Shown one piece after another: positions 30,656 through 41,200 of a DNA stretch of 64,000 nucleotides (position 1 is its first letter; each line of letters opens with the position of its first letter). The position numbers were made by a program, and so were the translations under genes. The DNA is from Megascapheus bottae. Lineage: Eukaryota > Chordata > Mammalia > Rodentia > Geomyidae. The DNA lies in the NCBI GenBank assembly GCA_024803745.1, contig JANJXV010000043.1, forward strand, positions 3,035,001-3,099,000, written 5' to 3'. A model generated the notes under the pieces. The model worked only from the letters and a program-made list of their open reading frames with translations, ran no database searches and had not been told where the DNA came from.

Positions 30656-30656
<1 letters not shown>

Positions 30657-30872
30657 AAGTTCTGGGACTTGAAGTTAGGCTCTGAGCTTTGTTTGCTCAG
30701 GTTTTGTGTTCTGCTAATTGAGTACCAGCCCCTCTTATGCTTTTTGTGCCTTTACTAGGAATAAACAGTCTCACAGAATGTTCTGTCTGGCTGGCTTCAA
30801 ACTCTGATCTCCATATCATAGTCTCCTGAGTAGATAGTAGTACAGGTGTGAGCCACCAACAACCAGCTTTTT
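30656..30872 (-). mobile_element. SINE type B, antisense
   Basis: TCTGGGACTTGAAGTTAGGC, GGCTGGCTTCAAACTCTGATC and AGTCTCCTGAGTAGATAGTAG are in order. Confidence 0.82.
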
Positions 30873-31199
30873 AGTCTCTATTTTCAAAGAGTAAATTGCA
30901 TTGCAGTGTTGCCATGGCCATGGTAATTTCTATGCCTGTTTCTTTCTAGTCTTGTGTATCTTTAAAGTACAAGCAAATAGAAGGGCTTCAAGAGCTGAGC
31001 AACGAAAAGAAAATTCTAGAGGTTCAGGAAATATCCCATGGAGAATGATTTCAGAAGCTTTGGCCTCAGGTGGTAAATGCAGCTTACAAATACTCAAACT
31101 CAGTAGGCACATAGCCTTTGTTGTCTGTTTAATTTTTTTCTCAAGAGTTTTTTTTCAACAGTTGTCCAAGCAGTAGAGAAGCTGGCCTACTCAAAACTG
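30873..31199. other. Spacer 5' of OR C
   Basis: Unique. Near 31150-31165 a TTTTTTTTCAACAG / TTGTCCAAG junction looks like a splice acceptor and the start of an OR coding exon; TTGTCCAAG also follows TTTAGCAG upstream of OR B on the minus strand. Confidence 0.4.
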
Positions 31200-31628
31200 T
31201 CACACAGTTCCATCTCCTGAGATTCTAAGATGAACCTCAACTACAGCCCTTCATGGCTAGGCTCTTCCTGTCCATATACCTGATCATTGTGCTCAGAAAA
31301 TCTGCTCATCATCCTGGCCGACATCTCTGATCCCCACCTCCACACTCCCATGTATTTCTTCCTCTCCATCCTCTCCTTGCATGACATCTGCTTTTTCTCC
31401 ACTACCAAGTTGCTGGCAGACCTCCAGAGTCACAGCAGAACCATCTCCTGTGGGGGCTGCCTCACACCAAGGTCTCTGTTCATCCTTTTTATGTGTGGTG
31501 GTAATATGCTTCTGACTGCCATGGCTTTTCTCAAGGTTATGGCCATTTGTCACACTCCACATTACCAAGTCACCTGGAAACCTCATCTCTTTGGCTCCTT
31601 AATTGGATGTATTTTCCCTCAGACTTAT
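31200..31628 (+). pseudogene. OR C: olfactory receptor pseudogene fragment (N-terminus to TM4)
   Basis: Recognisable from the N-terminal region through TM1 (NLLIILADISD), TM2 ([16 protein letters not shown]), TM3 (GGCLTPRSLF) and the TM3 end. A 1-bp insertion near 31300 (GTGCTCAGAAAATCTG where intact copies read GTGCTTGGAAATCTG) breaks the frame. A residue-level gap shortens the TM2-TM3 loop (FFSTTKLLADL, usually [13 protein letters not shown]). The DRY region is destroyed (MAFLKVMAICHTPHY). After about 31628 the sequence becomes an antisense SINE, so TM4 onward is absent. Confidence 0.88.
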
Positions 31629-31629
31629 T

Positions 31630-31803
31630 GTCTCCTGGGTGTACTATCCCTTACTGTTTGCTCAAAGGCAACTGCACTCCTAGCTTTTCAGAGGCTCATT
31701 GGAGATAAGAGTCTCACTGACTTTGCCAACAGGCTGATGTCAAATCTCAATTCTCAGAAGTATTAGCTAAGATTACAGGTGTGAGCTACAACATCTGGCT
31801 GAT
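31630..31803 (-). mobile_element. SINE type B, antisense, truncating OR C
   Basis: CCTGGGTGTACTATCCCTTA, GCTCATTGGAGATAAGAGTC and TTAGCTAAGATTACAGGTGTG. It lies where the receptor's second half should be. Confidence 0.75.
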
Positions 31804-31839
31804 AACTTTATTGTCTGATTAACTTTTTGCATTTCACAT

Positions 31840-31841
31840 TG

Positions 31842-31891
<50 letters not shown>

Positions 31892-31899
31892 CGCGCGCA
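31840..31899. repeat. (GT)n microsatellite
   Basis: About 60 bases of GT ending in GCGCGCGC. Confidence 0.95.
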
Positions 31900-31969
31900 G
31901 GCAGACATTTATTGATGACTAGTGGAGAAAGATATGCTGGACTTTGGACACCCATTTGTTCATTTTCTT

Positions 31970-32165
31970 TCTTTTTTTGCCAGTTGTAGGGCTTGAACTC
32001 AGGGCCTGAGCCCTATCTTTGGACTTTTCTCAAGGTTAGAACTCTACCACTTGAGCCACAGCAGCACTTTGAGGATTTTTTCTGTGTGGGTGCTACCGAG
32101 GAATCAAACCTGGGTGTTCATACATCTTAGGCAGTACTCTTATCACTAGGCCAAACTCCCTGCCC
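31970..32165 (-). mobile_element. SINE type A, antisense
   Basis: TTTTTTTGCCAGTTGTAGGGC, ACCACTTGAGCCACAGCAGC, CCGAGGAATCAAACCTGGG and TATCACTAGGCCAAACTCC: both ID-like units are present. Confidence 0.9.
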
Positions 32166-32684
32166 TGGACATCCATTTTTCTATTACTCATCTTCTAATA
32201 TTGGAAAATCCACAGAGACTGAGATAGCACAGACTGATTTGTATAATTATGTGCATTTTGCCTTGATCCACTGAGGAGAAAAAAAAACAGTTACTAATTA
32301 GCCTGTCTTTTTAGTCAGTGATTTTTGTAGTCCAGTCTATATTTGTTCTTCTCCTCCTTGACTGGATCTCTGCATTCAGAAGTATCTTAGTGAATTTGTT
32401 TTTAATTGTATTAGGTACAGCAGGCATGGGAGATCATTCAGAGCTAGATGTATTGGCCCAGACCCTACAAAGCAGCTTTGAAACTCTGTAAGTTCTGAGG
32501 CATAGGGGAGTTAGGAAGGAAAGTGGAAAGAAAAATCTTAAAATTTTCTTTATCATCATTCAGGTGGTAGGATTGCAATATCTCAGGAAGACCATTATGA
32601 ATACATAATATACAGAGGTATAGATACATACATGACTATATGTGTGTATATGCACATAGATATGCATGCATATTTCTTTTGTGT
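32166..32684. other. Gene-free spacer
   Basis: Unique AT-rich sequence with a short TATG/CATA-rich part near 32620-32680. Confidence 0.45.
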
Positions 32685-32879
32685 ATGCTTCGGACCTGGG
32701 TGCTGTCCTGTCATGTTTTCTCTCAGGCTGGTGCTATACCACTTGAGCTACACCACCAAAATTGTTTTTGTGCAGGTTCATTAGAGATGAGTCTCATGAT
32801 TGGCTTCCAATTGCAATCCTCAGATCTCAACCTCCTAAGTAGCTAGGATTATCGTCGTGAGTCACTGGTGCCCAGCTCC
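32685..32879 (-). mobile_element. SINE type B, antisense, diverged
   Basis: CCTGGGTGCTGTCC, ACCACTTGAGCTACACCACC, CAATCCTCAGATCTCAACCTCC and AAGTAGCTAGGATTATCG. Confidence 0.8.
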
Positions 32880-33117
32880 AGTTCAGAGATCTTCACTTCA
32901 AATGTCTTGACTGACACTGCATAGGCCACGTTGGAGCAGAGGAAACGGCTTCTTCCATTAGAGCCTCAGTTCTGCTCTTCACAGTGGAGACGTTTATAGA
33001 AAACCCTTCGCCATGTCTATCGCATTTATATCATGGAAATGCCCTTTTAGTTGTTCTCACTGTGCCTTGTCCATGAGGAGCACATACTTCTAATGAGCTA
33101 CATTTCCAAACCCAAGA

Positions 33118-33150
33118 AGTGTGTGAGTGTGTGTGTGTGTGTGTGTGCGT
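33118..33150. repeat. (GT)n short microsatellite
   Basis: About 30 bases of GT beside a B1-like element. Confidence 0.9.
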
Positions 33151-33154
33151 GTTT

Positions 33155-33245
33155 CTTTTGACAAGACCTTACCATGTAGTCCAGGCTGGCCTTACACTTG
33201 TGTTCCTCGTGCTTCTGCTCCAAAGTGCTGGGATGATAAACTGTA
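33155..33245 (-). mobile_element. B1-like SINE, antisense
   Basis: TTTTGACAAGACCTTACCATG, AGTCCAGGCTGGCCTTACAC and CCAAAGTGCTGGGATGATAA are the antisense landmarks of a 7SL-derived (B1/Alu) element. The only free B1 clearly seen in the window. Confidence 0.75.
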
Positions 33246-33329
33246 GGTACTTCACATCATTCCCAGTGAATGCATCTACTTTTGTAGGTAGGCGTTACAG
33301 GAAAACCAGGAAATGGTCCCATTAACAGG

Positions 33330-33356
33330 GTGCGCGCGCACACACACACACACACA

Positions 33357-33407
<51 letters not shown>
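33330..33407. repeat. (CA)n microsatellite
   Basis: CGCGCG then CA repeats with one CAGA interruption. Confidence 0.95.
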
Positions 33408-33774
33408 GGTAAGAGGCACAGAACACTGTTTTCATTCTAAACTGTCCATTTAATCTCAGTACTAGATAATTCCGGTCCAGTTCAACTATTGTAATATTGA
33501 AAGGATATTACATTCCCTTTTTAAAGTGAATTAAGATTTGTTTTATACTTAAATTGGCTTCATATATCTGATGTATGATTACAAGAAGGAGAGCAGGAAA
33601 ATCATTAATGACTTTCATGTAAACTGGTTTTGCCCCAATTAAGAAAAAGATAGGAGTACTAAGTGTAAATTACTCGCATGTCACTGTTCCCATTCAAAGC
33701 ATGAAGAGCCACGGGTATTTTATTTCTTTTTGTATTTCAGTGTATTTTATTGGTTTTTCTTTTTCAGTGTTTGG

Positions 33775-34734
33775 AGACCTACTCACACAAAAAATGTAAC
33801 CACTGCCACAGAATTCTTCCTCCTGGGGCTCTTAGAGGATCCTGAACTCCAGCCTGTCCTCTTTGGTCTCTTCCTGTTCATGTACCTGTTCACCGTGCTT
33901 GGAAATCTGCTCATCATCCTGGCCATCACCTCTGACCCCCACCTCCACATCCCCATGTACTTCTTCCTCTCCAACCTGTCCTTGATTGACATCATCTTCA
34001 CCTCCACCACCATCCCTAAGTTGCTGATGAACCTCCAGAGTCACAGCAGAGCCATCTCCTATGGGGGCTGCCTCACCCAGATGTCTCTTTTCATCACGTT
34101 TGCATGTACGGATTCTATGCTTCTGATTGCTATGGCCTATGACAGCTTTGTGGCCATCTGTCATCCCCTGAATTATTCATGCATCATGAACCCTCGTCTC
34201 TGTGTCTCCTTACTTTGGGTTTCTTTCACACTTTGTCTTTTGGAATCCCTGCTACACAATCTGAATGTCTTACAGCCTACCTTCTTCAGGACTGTGGCCA
34301 TTGCTAATTTCTTCTGCCATCCTTCCCAGCTGCTTCACCTGGCCTGTACCGACAGCTTCAGCAATGAGATAGTCATGTGTGTTATTGGCATCCTGCTTGG
34401 AGTTCTCCCTGCCTCAGGCATTCTCTTCTCCTACTGTCAAATTCTGTCCTCTATTTTGAAAATCCCATCCGCAGCAGGGAAGTACAAGCCTTCTCCACCT
34501 GTGGCTCTCACCTGTCCGTCGTGAGCTTGTTTTATGGCACAGTACTGGAGGAGTACTTTGGTTCAGCTCTGTCAACATCCCCCAGAAACCATGTGGTGGC
34601 ATCAGTGATGTATGCTGTGGTCACTCCCCTGCTGAACCCCTTCATCTACAGCCTGAGGAACAGGGACATTAGCAGAGCCCTGGAGAGATTCCACACCTGG
34701 TCATTCTCCGTGTTTGCTCCTGCAGCTTCCAGGT
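33775..34734 (+). pseudogene. OR D: olfactory receptor family 7-like, near-intact with a 1-bp frameshift
   Basis: The frame runs NVTTATEFFLLGLLEDPE, TM1 [15 protein letters not shown]2 PMYFFLSNLSLIDI, TM3 GGCLTQMSLF, ECL2 FFCHPSQLLHLAC, to TM6. At 34484-34489 GTACAAGCC has lost one base (expected GTACAAAGCC), so the frame exits at 34524. The +1 frame then carries [17 protein letters not shown] and [15 protein letters not shown] to the stop at 34734-34736. The TM3 end reads MAYDSFVAICHP: the DRY Arg is now Ser. No in-frame ATG sits at the usual place; the exon seems to begin after a TTTTTCAG acceptor-like site near 33768, so the start may be lost or lie in an upstream exon. Confidence 0.92.
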
Positions 34735-34739
34735 AGGAA

Positions 34740-35712
34740 ATTAATTGGAAAAGTTAGAAAACCAACACCTATTTTTCTAATGATGCTCACTTTGCATCCC
34801 TGAATTTTCACCTTTCAGCTTTGGCTCTTTCCTCATCCTTATTTACAGAAGGATCTTGGTTGGCAATGTTGGAGAGGGAGATTTGAACAATTTTCTGATA
34901 GGTATAAAATTTTAGTCTGAGAGTGGCGGACAACTTGTTCAAGCAGATAGAAATGACCATTACCAAAGGGAAAAAAGAATCAATATGAATAATGACACCA
35001 AACTATGTTTGTACATGACAAATATTTTCTCCGGTCTACTTTGTTTTTTTTTTGCCACAATGAATGGAAAGCAAAGCTGATTAAATGTCAAGAAAAGGAG
35101 GGATTGGACAAAATATATTTTATCCTTAATCTTCCTCTGGATTGGAAGAGCTCAATGGATGCTGATGATGGAGGTTTTTTCTATTACATACATTTGCTTT
35201 CTATAAACTCCAGTGGAAAGAGGGTGGGGTTCGTAAGGATGCATATGGGGAAGAAAGTCACCACAATATCCTGGATGAGCAAGGAGGAGTTCTGCAATGC
35301 AAAATATGAGTTATGTATTGCATGTAATTTCTGTCATATGAGCTACATACGATGTTTCCAGAGTATATGTTTAAAGTTACTTGTAGCATTATTTCTGTTG
35401 TTGTCATTACTTGTCAAAAATTAACATTAGAATGAATAAACATGCCAATTATTGAATATGAATTATTAAACTTAAAAATCAATAAATCATCTAGTGTTCA
35501 AATAAAGTAAATGATCTTGTGAAATTAACTACAGATCATTAGGTAGAGAAGAATGAATAGATAGGTGGGCAATTAGGATAGAAGTTGTTATTGGTTACAA
35601 TTCATCGTACTTATAACCTGGGACTGCCAAATTGAAACCTGTTTGTACAACCATATCATGATCATGGTGATGATGTCGATGATGATGATGAAAACCCTTT
35701 GCATTGCTCCTT
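34740..35712. other. Spacer with an unassigned 139-codon frame (35005-35424, +)
   Basis: The frame begins MFVHDKYFLRS, has a hydrophobic end (LKLLVALFLLLSLLVKN) and no recognised domain. No codon or homology support is available here, so I do not call it a gene. A short GATGAT run lies at 35664-35694. Confidence 0.35.
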
Positions 35713-35721
35713 AAAGATACT

Positions 35722-36269
35722 AACTTTTTCTATGCTGTTGCCAGAAAAAATGACATCGACTCATTTGTAAGGAAATGGAGAGACTTAGAAAAAATCATAT
35801 TAAGTGTAGTAAGCCAGATGCAAAGGAACATAGTCTCAATGGTTTCCCTCATTTGTCATAATCAGTAGAAACCTTGGGCTCTACTAGCAGAGATTTACAA
35901 TAGAACAAAACCTAGATACATAAGGTGATATAGTATGATGCTAATTGAAAAGACATCCAGGATATAGAAACAAAAGCCATATAATGAGTGATTGTTGTCC
36001 TTAATTTACTGTGTTATCTCTCATATCCTTTGCTGTCACTTATTATCTCATATTGTTACTGTACTTCACTTTGTTACCTGATATATTGAATTTATTTGTA
36101 TTTGGTTATTTGAAATTTGATAGGGAAGGGGGGAAAACCAAGATGGGGGGGCGAGGGGAGTGTACGAAGACATGTGAAAGGGTATCAATGCATGTGAATT
36201 AATGCACCTTCTATTTGGCAAATATCATGTAACACTTTTATTAATTACAATAAAAAATATTTTAAGAAC
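35722..36269 (+). mobile_element. L1 3' end, sense, with short TSD
   Basis: TATGCTGTTGCCAGAAAAAATG (ORF2 end) through the 3'UTR to ATTAATTACAATAAAAAAT. AAAGATACT occurs at 35713-35721 and 36270-36278. Confidence 0.9.
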
Positions 36270-36279
36270 AAAGATACTT

Positions 36280-36867
36280 TTTTGAATAAGAATGTAAAAA
36301 TAAGCTGTCCCTATCAATTATGTCTATTATGTCAAAAACATCTCTTAGGACAAACATTTTAAGTTTGCGGATCAATCTATTTTACCATGTATATGTAGGA
36401 AAATTAATATTTATCTCCATATATACCAAAATGCTCAGTGGTGGGCTTTGTGGAAATGACTTTTAGCCTGTAATGTTAAACTTGCAGTACATACACAATA
36501 TGCCTATATTTCTACATCAGCTCTCAAACTGCATGATAAAGTAGAAAAATGAAGTATGTAGTTACTGCTGGAGTTTACATTTCTTTTTTTAAAAAAGCAT
36601 TCTATCATCATAGAAATGGTGAAGTTATTGCACATGATGCTAGTGCACAGAGCAATGTGAAACTAAAATGGTCCCAGGCCAATATAGAAGTCTGTCTAAA
36701 ATTTGAACCAGTACTAGGGCTTGAACTCAGGGTCTGTGCATGGTCCCTTAACTTTTTCACTCAAAGTTAGCACATTCCTCCTTCAACTACAGTTTTCCTT
36801 GTTGCTTTAAATAGGGTCTTCATATTTTACCTGGAGATTCACAGTCAGATTCACACACCCATGCTTC
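36280..36867. other. Spacer with SINE remnant
   Basis: 36705-36790 carries a decayed antisense SINE tail (CTAGGGCTTGAACTCAGGGT). Otherwise unique. Confidence 0.45.
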
Positions 36868-37098
36868 TTTTTTTAATTGTTCATGGGGCTTGAACTTGAG
36901 GCCTGGGCAATGACTCTTAGCAGTCTTGCTCAGGACTAGCCATTTACCAATTTGAGCCACAGCACCACTTACAGTGTTCTGCTGGCTAATTTCAGGTAAG
37001 AGGCTCAGGGGCTTTCCTTCCCATGCTGGTATTGAATCTTGACCTTCAGATCCCACCCTCGTAAGTAGCTAGGAGTACAGGCATAAGCCACCAGCCTG
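36868..37098 (-). mobile_element. SINE type B, antisense
   Basis: ATGGGGCTTGAACTTGAGGC, AATTTGAGCCACAGCACCAC and GTAAGTAGCTAGGAGTACAG. Confidence 0.85.
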
Positions 37099-37099
37099 A

Positions 37100-37744
37100 A
37101 CTAACTTGAGCCTTGTAAAATGGGATTTGAGCAAATGCTGCCACTACATTAGTTCATTGGTTGGGAACTGATTAGCTAGACTTCAATCCTCTCAATCTCT
37201 ATTCCACAGTATTCCTTTTGTTCTGCCATCTATCTGGTCTATTGCCTTCTCTACAGTAAATTCAAAGTGATGGTCTTTTTTCTAAGAAAACAAATCAATA
37301 TCTTCTTCCTAGATATTAGAAACATTCAGGCTTCCATTGGCTGCTTTCTAAGATCTTTACAAAGGCATCCTTTCCAAAATTGGACATTCTGTGTCAAAGA
37401 AATGACAGGAAGAGAGATTCAGGAGTCCCTTTTTGTGTTTTTTTTCGCCATTTTTTCACAACCTACCTAAGAATGGTGTGTTCAGCCCTATTCTATAGCA
37501 TAACTTTGCAGACTACACCACAATCAAAACACCGAAATAGATCTTAACTCAGACTTTAACTCTTAATTCTGTAACCTTCCCTCAAAGAAGACATAACCTT
37601 CACATTTCCCATTCCTTATCAGCAAAATGGTGAAATACTTCAATTGTCCCACTCTCTAGTTAAGGATACAAGGCTGTGTTTCCCCTAAAGAAAGGCCACC
37701 TCTCAGTCACCAGGAAAGTTAGAGAAAGCATGCTGGCATGGTCA
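37100..37744. other. Gene-free spacer sharing a block with 62750-62865
   Basis: TTTCCAAAATTGGACATTCTGTGTC (near 37370) parallels TTTCCAAAATTTGATATTCTGTGTC (near 62832), with weaker likeness upstream. An old dispersed repeat or duplication. Confidence 0.45.
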
Positions 37745-38340
37745 GTGCAGTGTTGCTCTCTACTTACTGGGTAGAGCTGCTTATCTCTTGGGTCATGAGT
37801 ATCAAGTGCAGATCAAAAGGTCTCCCTCAAGCCTGCAGTCTAATGCAATCTGCCTACTCCTCATAATCCATTATGAATATGGAGACACAGGAGAAATTCC
37901 AGAGGCAGGACACGGGCTTGGACATATTTATGGAGATGTCTGATAATGTTCTCTCCTATGGTCTTGGACTCTTAATTCACAGAGCTCACACAATTACACA
38001 AATTGATCCAAAGCATCCAAATCTCAGTGGACTCAGCAACATCAATGAAGGGGAGAAGTGTCCAAAAGACTAGTTTTAGGCTCTTCCTGAGCAAAGCTTT
38101 TCCATTCTGTGCATACGTGACAGGACCACATGAAAGGCCAATGGTAGAACATGCAGCAATGCAATTCCATGTTGTAAACCCTCTGAACACTTCCGGGATA
38201 ATTTAGGCAAAGAAATGTCTTGAATATCGGTAACTTGAATGGGGAGCTAGCAAGAAGGAATGGAACAAAAGAAAAAAAGGGAGCAGCGAGTGAGGATAGT
38301 AATAACACTCAATATTTATGCAGGAAAACATGCGGTGTGG
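37745..38340 (+). repeat. Unclassified interspersed repeat, copy 3
   Basis: Matches copy 2 (complement of 7300-7990) in order: GGGTCATGAGTATCAAGTGC, GACACAGGAGAAATTCCAG, ATTCACAGAGCTCACA, CAATTCCATGTTGTAAACCC, GGAATGGAACA. It lacks the segment around CTATGCATAGATGACA. Confidence 0.55.
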
Positions 38341-38374
38341 ATATTAAGATGTTTATTATAAAAATGAGTAGGTG

Positions 38375-38636
38375 GTATATAAGAAGGGATTGTTTTCCTT
38401 GATGTACTATGTCCCTTGGTTATTTCATATTGTTACAGTATTTCACCTTGTTATCTGATATATTGTATATATGCTTATTTGGCTATTTGAAATAGGATAG
38501 GGAGGGGGGAACAAGATGAGGGGCAGGGGTTGAGGGAGAGAAATAGGGACCAAGACATGAGAAACGGTATCAATGTTTGTGAATATCTTGTGAATATAAT
38601 GTAAAGCTTCTATTAATTACAATAAAAATATATAGA
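38375..38636 (+). mobile_element. L1 3' end, sense, with 15-bp TSD
   Basis: 3'UTR only (TTGATGTACTATGTCCCTTGG to TTACAATAAAAATATA). AAAAATGAGTAGGTG is at 38360-38374 and 38637-38651. Confidence 0.93.
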
Positions 38637-38750
38637 AAAAATGAGTAGGTGAGATCAGTGGAAGGAGTAACTTGGATTAAAATTCATTGCACATCTACAC
38701 AGATGTGTTAAGTTGAGAACTTCACCATGACATTCTCACATGGAAACAAT

Positions 38751-38753
<3 letters not shown>

Positions 38754-38804
<51 letters not shown>
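38754..38804. repeat. (CA)n microsatellite
   Basis: About 50 bases of CA, just upstream of the calbindin pseudogene. Confidence 0.95.
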
Positions 38805-38812
<8 letters not shown>

Positions 38813-38844
38813 ACTGTTGTGCAATGGCAAAACCTCCCTTGCCA

Positions 38845-39775
38845 TAAGCCCTCATCACAACCTCACAGTTTTTCAACATCTGACTCCACTTTGATGCTGA
38901 CAGAAGTGTTTGCATGGACAGAAAACAACTTGACCCAGGAGCTCTTGCAGGCACTGAAGAAGGCTGGATTGGAATTATCACCTGAGGAGAAAACTTTTCT
39001 GAATGCCTATGGAGGTGAAAACATGTGTGGATCAATATGATAAAACAGGGATTGTGGAGTGGGCTCATGTGTTACCCACAGAAGAGAATTTCCTGTTGCT
39101 CTTACAGTGCCAGCAGCTGAAGTCCTATGAGAAATTAATGAAGGCTTGGATTCTTCATAGAAACTGAGGAGATGAAGAGCTTTCCGAAGAACCTGCTACA
39201 AAAAGCAAACAGTTGCTGACACAGAACTAGCTGAGTACACAGAGCTAATGCTAGAACTGGTTCAAATGATGATGGGAAGTTAGAACTGACTGACATGGCC
39301 AGGTTTCTACCATTATAAGAGGATTTTCTTAAATTTCAGGGAGTCAAAATATCTGTGAGACAGCTCAACAAGGCTTTTGACTTCTATAATCAATTCTCTA
39401 AGCAGGATCACAATGGATACACAGATGAAAATGAACTGGAGGCTTTACTGAAAGATCTCTGTGATAAGAATAAACAGAATCTGTATATTAATAATATTGC
39501 AACATTCAAGAAGGCCATAATGGGTCAGGAGTTTGGCCTAGTGGTAGAGTGCTTGCCCAGCATGCATGAAGACCTAGATTCGATTCCACCGTACCACATA
39601 CATAGAAAAGCCCAGAAGTGGTGCTCTGGTTCAAGTGGTAGAGCTCTAGACTTGAGAAAGCCCAAGGACAGTGCTCAAGCCCTGAGTTCAAGCCTGGGAT
39701 TGGCAAAAAAATGGCTTTGTCAAGAAGCTGTATCAAACTGACTAACTCTTGTTCTCTCTTCTGAAAACAACTCAG
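38845..39775 (+). pseudogene. CALB1: Processed pseudogene of calbindin-D28k (CALB1-like)
   Basis: CALB1 is a six-EF-hand cytosolic calcium buffer. An intronless, decayed copy is seen: TSQFFN-type start at 38860 (CAACCTCACAGTTTTTC), KKAGLELSPEEKTF (38958), [21 protein letters not shown] (39075), then [22 protein letters not shown] (EF-hand loop, near 39370), [20 protein letters not shown] and the C-terminal ATGGCTTTGTC at 39711 onward. Exon sequences run on without introns, so it is a retrocopy. Many stops and frame changes occur, mostly between 39030 and 39355. KAGLELSP favours CALB1 over CALB2. A SINE interrupts codons just before the last exon's end. The 3'UTR may extend further. Confidence 0.87.
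39524..39710 (+). mobile_element. SINE type A inside the CALB1 pseudogene
   Basis: GGAGTTTGGCCTAGTGGTAG (A-box region), GATTCGATTCC (B-box), TCTGGTTCAAGTGGTAGAGC, CCTGGGATTGGCAAAAAAA. Inserted between CATAATGG and ATGGCTTTGTC of the pseudogene. Confidence 0.92.
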
Positions 39776-39945
39776 GCTGATGACCACAACTACAAGCTAG
39801 GAATACATTGTACCTAAAAAATAATGTTCACTATAGAGGAGTATGGTCTATTTTCTTCTATATCTGTAAATTTCACTGCATATAGATAATTATCCAAGAT
39901 GTGTGGCATATTTTTTTCTACTTGTTTCAATGTTGGGTTTTTTTG

Positions 39946-40132
39946 TGAGTCATGGGGCTTGAGTTCAGGGCCTAAGCACTATCCTCGGACTTTTCTCAAG
40001 GCTAGAGCTCTACCACTTGAGCCACAGCACCGCTTCCAAAATTTTTCTACGTATATGGTACCGAGGAATCAAACCTGGGTCTTCGTGCATGCTAGGCAAT
40101 CACTCTAACACTAGGCGGAACTCCCAGCCATT
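39946..40132 (-). mobile_element. SINE type A, antisense
   Basis: ATGGGGCTTGAGTTCAGGGC, ACCACTTGAGCCACAGCACC, CCGAGGAATCAAACCTGGG, ACACTAGGCGGAACTCCC. Confidence 0.9.
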
Positions 40133-40134
40133 TC

Positions 40135-40970
40135 TATGCTGTTCTTACTATGCAGCTTTAGTAACTATATAATTGGAAAAGGGAGATTCTATGGTAAAAT
40201 CAAGCGGTATTCCATATTTGTGTGTATGTATGTGTGTGTATAGTTATTTACACATACTTGTTTTCATATGTATATATATGTATATACAAATATAATTATT
40301 TCCATGTATACAGTTGGAAATTAATATTTTTCCAAGTAATTCCTCAGAATTAAGCTCTAAAATTCTAACTTCTGATGTATAAATACAAATTTGTCACTGA
40401 ATGAGACAATAATCATGACAAATCCATCATTCTTAAGCAATCCTCTGAGTATTCCATAAACTATTTCTAAGCTAGTTTCCCAGCTATTAAGAGATATGAC
40501 CTTGTATATCTAAAATATCGCAGTATCAATACATCAATAAAGAATCATTTGTAGCTTTTTCAGAAATTAGCTTTTTTTTCAGGCATTAGCAGGACCCCTA
40601 GATAGTTTACTAATCGTTTGACTTGATAGCAAATGGTTGCCTCCAGTCGATTTGGTATCAAGGGATGGCAACAGCAGAGGAGCCAAAAAAATCTGTCTGA
40701 CTTGACACTGATATTTCTGACATATCTACTGTCAGAAAGCATGATGTTTTTTTCATTTTCTAAACCATTTCATAGGTGTCAAATTATAATTCTCGTAAAC
40801 TGCTGTCTTATGTCATGTCATATATGTCATCTCCAATTAAATTTATGATGGAAAAGATCCTAGTGTCTGGTTTTCACAGTTTCTGGATTTTTTTGTGTAG
40901 AACTGTTCATTTCCACCATGCTTGTCTGCAATCTCTGAAAACATTTCTTTCTAGTTTATAGCAACTATAC
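40135..40970. other. Gene-free spacer
   Basis: AT-rich with TATG/TATA runs near 40215-40300. No gene or known repeat recognised. Confidence 0.5.
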
Positions 40971-41200
40971 TTTTTGCCAGTCCTACGACTTGAACTCAGG
41001 GCATGGGCACAGTCTCTGAGCTGCTTTTGCTCAAGGCTAGCACTCTACCAAGTGAGCCACAGCAACACTTCTGGCTTTTTCTGAATAGTTTGTTGGAGGT
41101 AAGAGTCTCATGGACCTTCTTGCCTGGGCTGGCTTTGAACCGTGATCCTGAGGTCTCAGCCTCCTGAGTAGCTAGGATTACAGCCGCCAGCACCTGACTA
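40971..41200 (-). mobile_element. SINE type B, antisense
   Basis: TTTTTGCCAGTCCTACGACTT, GAGCCACAGCAACACTTCTGG, GGAGGTAAGAGTCTCATGG and CCTCCTGAGTAGCTAGGATT: full length. Confidence 0.9.

Noticed and set aside
39506..39787. Minus-strand 93-codon frame near the CALB1 pseudogene, and similar frames with [13 protein letters not shown] at 50839-51213, 52068-52493 and 54400-54627
   Set aside because: The shared LELYHL-type peptide is simply a translation of the type A SINE.
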